64,000 nt of DNA from Conchocele bisecta. Lineage: Eukaryota; Mollusca; Bivalvia; Lucinida; Thyasiridae. Position 1 is the stretch's first letter. Each line of letters starts with the position of its first letter. The position numbers and the translations under genes were made by a program. Below the pieces are notes generated by a model. That model was not told the origin of the DNA, did no database searches, and saw only the letters and a list, made by a program, of their open reading frames with translations. Positions 59,201 through 64,000 of the stretch are shown in pieces. The stretch is from the NCBI GenBank assembly GCA_029237695.1, contig CM055275.1, positions 90,566,484 to 90,630,483 of the forward strand, given 5' to 3'.

Positions 59201-59745
59201 AGTTTCGTCGAAATCCGGCTAGCGGTTCATGAGAACACGATTTTTTAAGAATTTATGCTATTTTTTGGACGGCGGCCATCTTGGATTAGCGATGACCTCC
59301 ATTTAACAATTCTAAAAAGGCTTCACCAATGGACCATAACTTTTAAGTTTGGCTACCATGGGCCAAGCGGTTCATGTGAAGAAGAATTTTGAAATATCTT
59401 AATAAAAGAACGACCTTTTGGCGGCCATCTTGGATGACATAACCATCAGATTTCGACAAAAATTGCACTAGAGTGATTGCCTCATTGATACCTTCAATTT
59501 GATATACATGACCATATTCGGTCAAAAATAAAATTTGAAACCACAGGCCACGCCCATTTTTGACCCCGGGGTCACCATTTTAACAACTTTGAAAGAGCAT
59601 TGTACATCTATCATTCCTACCAAGTTTTGTCGAAATCCGGTTGACGGTTCTTGAGAAGATTTTTGAAGAATTTGTGTTATTTTTAGACGGCGGCCATCTT
59701 GGATTACGTAATGACGTCATTTTAAAGGCCCAACAATCGGTGCCC
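56247..59745. repeat. Long array of ~400-bp imperfect units (GGCGGCCATCTTGGAT family)
   Basis: Each unit contains, in order, GGCGGCCATCTTGGATGA, GACCATATTCGGTCAAAA, CCCATTTTTGACCC, GTCACCATTTTAACAA, CATTGTACATCGATCATT and AGTTTCGTCGAAATC, then GTTCATGAGAAGA. About eight units, spaced roughly 390-430 bp. The element start GGGCCATGATGGCCC occurs at about 56250 and 58322. Very common type in molluscan genomes as I recall; no protein. Confidence 0.8.
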
Positions 59746-61095
59746 TGGTACCGAATTTAGTAGGAGGGGCATATCCAATTACTGATAGCGTCCCCAGCCT
59801 GTCAGTTATACACTGGCTTTATAAATAGAATACATAAACAGCAGCACATGTTTGTCGTCTGCTCCCAATGTAGAACAGTGAAGGGGCAGCTGGATAGCCA
59901 GTGTAGGGGTTTCTGTACTGACCAGTATCTAGATATATGGTATGTAGGTCCCATAAAACACACAAATGATACAGTGTATACCAGTCCCTCTAATAGTATC
60001 TGTAGGTTTTATTTGTGCAGGAAAATGATTGAGAATTTACTAAAAGTGTTAAAACTTATATAGTATTTTGTTGCTTACTATTTCAAAGCAAAGAGTATTT
60101 TGATGCTATATATAAATTATTAAAAATAGAAAGAAGTAACATTGAATGAAACACCTTTCCATGTGTCACACAATAACAAAATGGGGCTTATTGAGTGTTT
60201 GATCAGTTTAGCTCACAATCAGATAGCACATGACTATAGCATGATGCAGTTTACATCATTAATTAGAGCCACCATGAATGACCACCAAACTTAACAGTGT
60301 AGATCCTGATGAGGCTGCGAGGATGCACCAGCTGATCCGGGGATATGCATGTCGTAACGTGTCCAGTGTCCGTTACTTAATTAGAGCGTGTCATGTATAT
60401 ATAGTGAAACCTATATTGTGCTTCTGGACCTGAACAAGGTTCATATCTCCGATGTATTTTGTAAGTACATGTAGTAACCAATATATAAGAATATGTGTTT
60501 GTCGGTATTTGATAAAAATGTGTAACTGTGTCATGTCATTCCACAGATAACCCCGTCCCAGTTAGACTGCATTGATGCAGATATAATATATGCTGACAGC
60601 TAATTAGAGACCAGTGTTGAAATAGCCATACTGGTATGTGTTAGGATACAGGAAATAAGGCTGCTAGCAAACTTGAATTCATGTAGTCATGTAAATTCCA
60701 GATCAGACTGCACATACATGCTGTTTTGTGACTGTGCATACTAGCCCGAGTATATGCTGTTATAATTAGTATATACTGCATTTTCACAGCCACTGTATCA
60801 AGTTCTAGGCGAAATATTTCTCTTGCTGGTCTATTAAACCATGGTTTTGTTTCATTCACCTTGTTATGTGCATACCAACCACACATTTAATTTGATATTA
60901 CTGTCCAAAATCAAAGTTGTGCGGCTGGCACACTGTCTGATGTTGACCATACAGGCAGTTATAGCTGTTAGCGTTATCACTAAACACGTGGGGTTGTTTA
61001 CAATGTCGGGTCATGAACTCAGCTCTATGCATGAATTACATATGTAACAGCTACGCTCCGCCCGGCAAGTTTGAATCAGTTGTCAGTTGAGTACA
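59746..61095. other. Non-array spacer, no gene recognised
   Basis: A 71-codon + frame (59848-60063, Cys-containing) has no recognisable domain. A GATCAG-MITE fragment lies near 60170-60350. The rest looks unique but non-coding to me. Confidence 0.35.
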
Positions 61096-61349
61096 TTGTA
61101 TTACTTCAAAAGCACATTTACATTTGTTTTCTTAAATCCAAATTTTTCTAAACCTTTCAAAGTTGTATTATCTATGTCTGTGTGAAATAGTGTACTTATT
61201 TGTTCAGTGGTATTTCTAAAATATCTGAAAATGTGTCCCTGAAGTGAAGCATGCATAAAATTATCAAAAAGCCTGCCCAGCGCCATCTGGTGGCTTTTAT
61301 ATCCCAGTTGGGCCTTTAACAATTTTGTAATCCCCCTACCTAAGGACCA

Positions 61350-61896
61350 GGACCATGAAGTTTGGTGACTATAGGCCCAATGGTTATCGAGGAGAAGACG
61401 TTTGAAAATGTTCACGGACGACGACGGACACATTGCGGTAACAATAGCTCACATGAGCTTCGCTCAGGTGAGCTAAAAATGCACCAGAGAGATCGCCTCG
61501 TTGCTACCTTCGATTTAATATATGACATGACCATATTTGGTCAAAAATAAAATTTGACTCCACGGGCCACGCCCATTTTTGACCCCGGGGTCACCATTTT
61601 AACAAATTTAACAAGAGCATTGTACATCGATAATTCCTACCAAGTTTTGTCGAAATCTTGAGAAGATGTTTGAAGAATTTGTGCTATTTTTAAACGGCGG
61701 CCATCTTGGACTACGTAATGACGTCATTTTAACAATTTTGTAATCCCCCTACCTAAGGACCATGACCATGAATTTTGGTGACTATAGGCCCAATGGTTAC
61801 CGAGGAGAAGACGTTTGAAAATGTTCATGGACGGACGGACACATTGCGGTAACAATAGCTCACACGAGCTTCGCTCAGGTGAGCTAAAAACACATG
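61350..61896. repeat. Two tandem 3' ends of the GGCGGCCATCTTGGAT family
   Basis: GACGTTTGAAAATGTTCA, CGGACACATTGCGGTAACAA and the hairpin AGCTCACATGAGC/GCTCAGGTGAGCT end at about 61477 and again at 61888, with a truncated body unit between. The terminal hairpin followed by CTAAAA recalls, but does not prove, a Helitron-like end. Confidence 0.7.
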
Positions 61897-62351
61897 TCCC
61901 CTCCATGCTTCCGTAGGTTAGACATGCCAACAAGATTCACAAGAATGTCAGAAATTTAAACACAAACATAATTATATACAAGGGATGGCTAACCTGAATT
62001 TTCTGTCTGCAACGCAGGTTTTGTTTGTTTGTTCGAGTTTAACGGCCTATCAACAGCTAAGGTCATTAAAGGCCGGGTCAATGGGTTTAGTACTAAATCC
62101 CATGTATTACCTGTACAAATACATGTACATGTTCAAGTACAGTATAAGTCGCCTTGCGTTACACAGAAAATTCGGGTTAGGCAATGGCAGGAATATAATC
62201 CACAATGCAAATATAGCTGTACATGGCTTGAGCCATTGTGACTTAAGTTGAGGAATACAATATCTTAGATCACATGATATAGACGTCACAAATAATTTAC
62301 GGACATCGGCCTATAAAATTAAGTTTTAATGAAAATAAATCAAAAACACGG

Positions 62352-62901
62352 ATGCCCCACATAAAGATGTAAACGAGGCAAAAGTCCAAAAGGGGGAAAT
62401 AATCCATGACCCGGGGGTCGAATCAAAAATTGAAATAAACTTTCTGCATTTACCCATCATGAGGAAGTAACATACCAAGTTTCAGGTCTGTAGCTATGAC
62501 GGTTTAAAGGTTTTACGACTTACAAGCCAAATATGGAAAATTCCAAGTCGAAAAGAGGGGGAGATAATCCATGACCACAGATTTTAATAAAAAAATCAAA
62601 ATAAACTTTGCGCATCTACTCATGATAAGGAAGCTACATACCAAGTTTCAGGTGTGTAGCTAGTACGGTTTAAAGTTTAACAACCTACAAGGCAAAATTG
62701 CCAAATTCTAAGTCGAAATGGGGGGAGATAATCCATGACCCGGGGGTAAAATCAAAAATCGAAATAAACTTTGCGCATCTACTCGTCACAAGGAAGCTAC
62801 ATACCAAGTTTCATGTCTGTAGCTAGTACAGTTTGACGGACGGACGGGACGGACGGACAAGGGAAACACTAAATGCCCCCTCCACTATCGTGGTGGGGCA
62901 T
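62352..62901. mobile_element. ATGCCCCAC-TIR element with three internal repeats
   Basis: Ends ATGCCCCAC (62352-62360) and GTGGGGCAT (62893-62901). Inside, GATAATCCATGACC, AAATAAACTTTGCGCAT and CATACCAAGTTTCAGGT recur three times at about 150-180-bp spacing, then GACGGACGGACGG. Non-autonomous. Confidence 0.75.
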
Positions 62902-63059
62902 AATATACATGTATATACATTTTTTGTTTCACAATTTCCCTATTATTTCATAATAAATCATCAAGTTCATACTGAACAATGTCATTTGAATTTGTAGTAA
63001 AGGGACTGTGCCTCAGATATACAATATATAAATGTTTGCATCTTGCCATGTAAATGACA

Positions 63060-63295
63060 TCTGGCTGTAACTGGAGAAAAGGGGCTTATGGGTTTTACAA
63101 CTACATGTAGTGTCGACCAAGATCAGCCCGTAACCCGCAGTCTGGTCAAGATCTGAACTTTTCGCCATTACATCAATGAAACACCCAGCAAGTTTCAAAC
63201 AAGCAATATAGATCGTTATCAGGCTACAAAAGTGTGATCAGGAGTTACACTGGTCACAAATCCCATAAGCCCCATTTCTCCAGTCACAGCCACAT
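63060..63295. mobile_element. Palindromic MITE with GATCAG core, 3' copy
   Basis: Ends GGCTGTAACTGGAGAAAAGG and CCATTTCTCCAGTCACAGCC. Directly abuts the next palindrome at 63294. Confidence 0.75.
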
Positions 63296-63552
63296 ACGAG
63301 ACACGCCGTGTGATTTTGTACATAAGAACATGTGCGATTGTTCATAAAATATATTTACATAAGCTGTGATATTTTCTGTAAATGACGTCGAAAGATGAAG
63401 TAATTTTCATGGGAAATGCGATTCCACATTTGCTATGAAAATTGTGTCAACTTTTGAAGTGTAATACGGAAAATATTGTAAATTTTGTAAATATTTTTCA
63501 TGAAAAATCGCACATGTTCTTGGGTACAAAATCACATGGCGTGTCTCATATG
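63294..63552. mobile_element. GAGACACG palindromic MITE, best copy
   Basis: Ends ACGAGACACGCCGTGTGAT and ATCACATGGCGTGTCTCAT. Inner AAGAACATGTGCGAT is mirrored by ATCGCACATGTTCTT-type sequence. Its end sequence recurs in every 93-bp satellite unit of intron 1. Confidence 0.75.
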
Positions 63553-64000
63553 TCAATTAATCGCACCATTTCATTTGAAGAACTTTCCAAAAATGTGCGT
63601 TATATTCAAGTAAATACTACCAGAAACAGTGATAAACACTTAACAGGGCAGACAATTCTGCATTTTCGATATGCATGTACCAGTAAGTAAAGAATGTGCA
63701 GATCCTGATGAGATAGCTCGTTATGAGCCGGCTTATCTAGATTTACATCCCCAGTAAGTTCTATCAGTCGAATAGTCAGCAATATTTCATTATGATTATC
63801 TGCATATCCCCAGGAGATTGTCCAGAAATATGTCTAAAATAGATGGCCAAAGTAATGTGATACATAGTAAGTATATAGTAGTCATACTGAAGCTATAAGC
63901 AATACTGAAGCCGTTTATTGATAAACATTTGTGAATAACATCAATGTATATATAAATTAAAACAAAATATACAATAAAATGATTAACCCTTACACCACCA
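63553..64000. other. Right edge, no gene seen
   Basis: AT-rich. The + frame 63442-63690 mostly reads through the MITE above. Nothing is supported. Confidence 0.4.

Overview
The window is about 64 kb of animal nuclear DNA, very probably from a bivalve mollusc (a heterodont clam is my guess). The evidence is spliced exons with long introns, no operon-like coding, a metazoan AA15-type domain, tRNA-derived SINEs, many palindromic MITE families and several satellite arrays. The clam guess rests on remembering similar interspersed repeats from clam genomes and is not decisive. One 500-base run of N (3389-3888) marks a scaffold gap.

Only one host protein-coding gene can be supported. I assembled it from five + strand exons that do not look like a gene individually: 9086-9265, 18550-18676, 37173-37421, 39340-39558 and 41095-44570. 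All introns have GT..AG ends and the phases (0,1,1,1) match. The joined frame is 1416 codons plus a stop. Residues 1 to about 216 form a signal peptide plus an AA15-like lytic polysaccharide monooxygenase (LPMO) domain with eight cysteines. However, both positions expected to hold the copper-binding 'histidine brace' are changed (Thr26 and Ala114), so this looks like a pseudo-LPMO. The last exon adds about 1,157 residues with no cysteine at all, ending in a Gly/Met/Arg/Pro-rich tail. This suggests an extracellular structural or matrix protein built on an inactivated LPMO fold, and it is the most interesting object in the window.

Intron 1 (9.3 kb) holds satellite arrays: 35-bp, 58-bp with a perfect 406-bp higher-order duplication, and 93-bp units. 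Intron 2 (18.5 kb) is a nest of insertions. A TTAA-type MITE was split by an 11.86-kb LTR retrotransposon (19503-31364; 2.38-2.39 kb LTRs; 5-bp target duplication). The retrotransposon carries a 1.43-kb TIR element inside its leader, which itself carries a foldback. The LTR element has Ty3/gypsy-type proteins but integrase lies before reverse transcriptase, as in Gmr1-like elements; it is degraded by frameshifts, stops and deletions. Intron 3 contains several decayed copies of the exon 3/donor boundary, one split by a MITE.

The flanks (1-9 kb and 44.6-64 kb) are repeats: foldback MITEs, a 97-bp array, a tRNA-derived SINE, a TTTA microsatellite, a G-rich tract, a dispersed family rich in B-box-like sequence, and a long imperfect array of about 400-bp units (56.2-61.9 kb). 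No CRISPR array, rRNA, functional tRNA gene or second host gene was seen.
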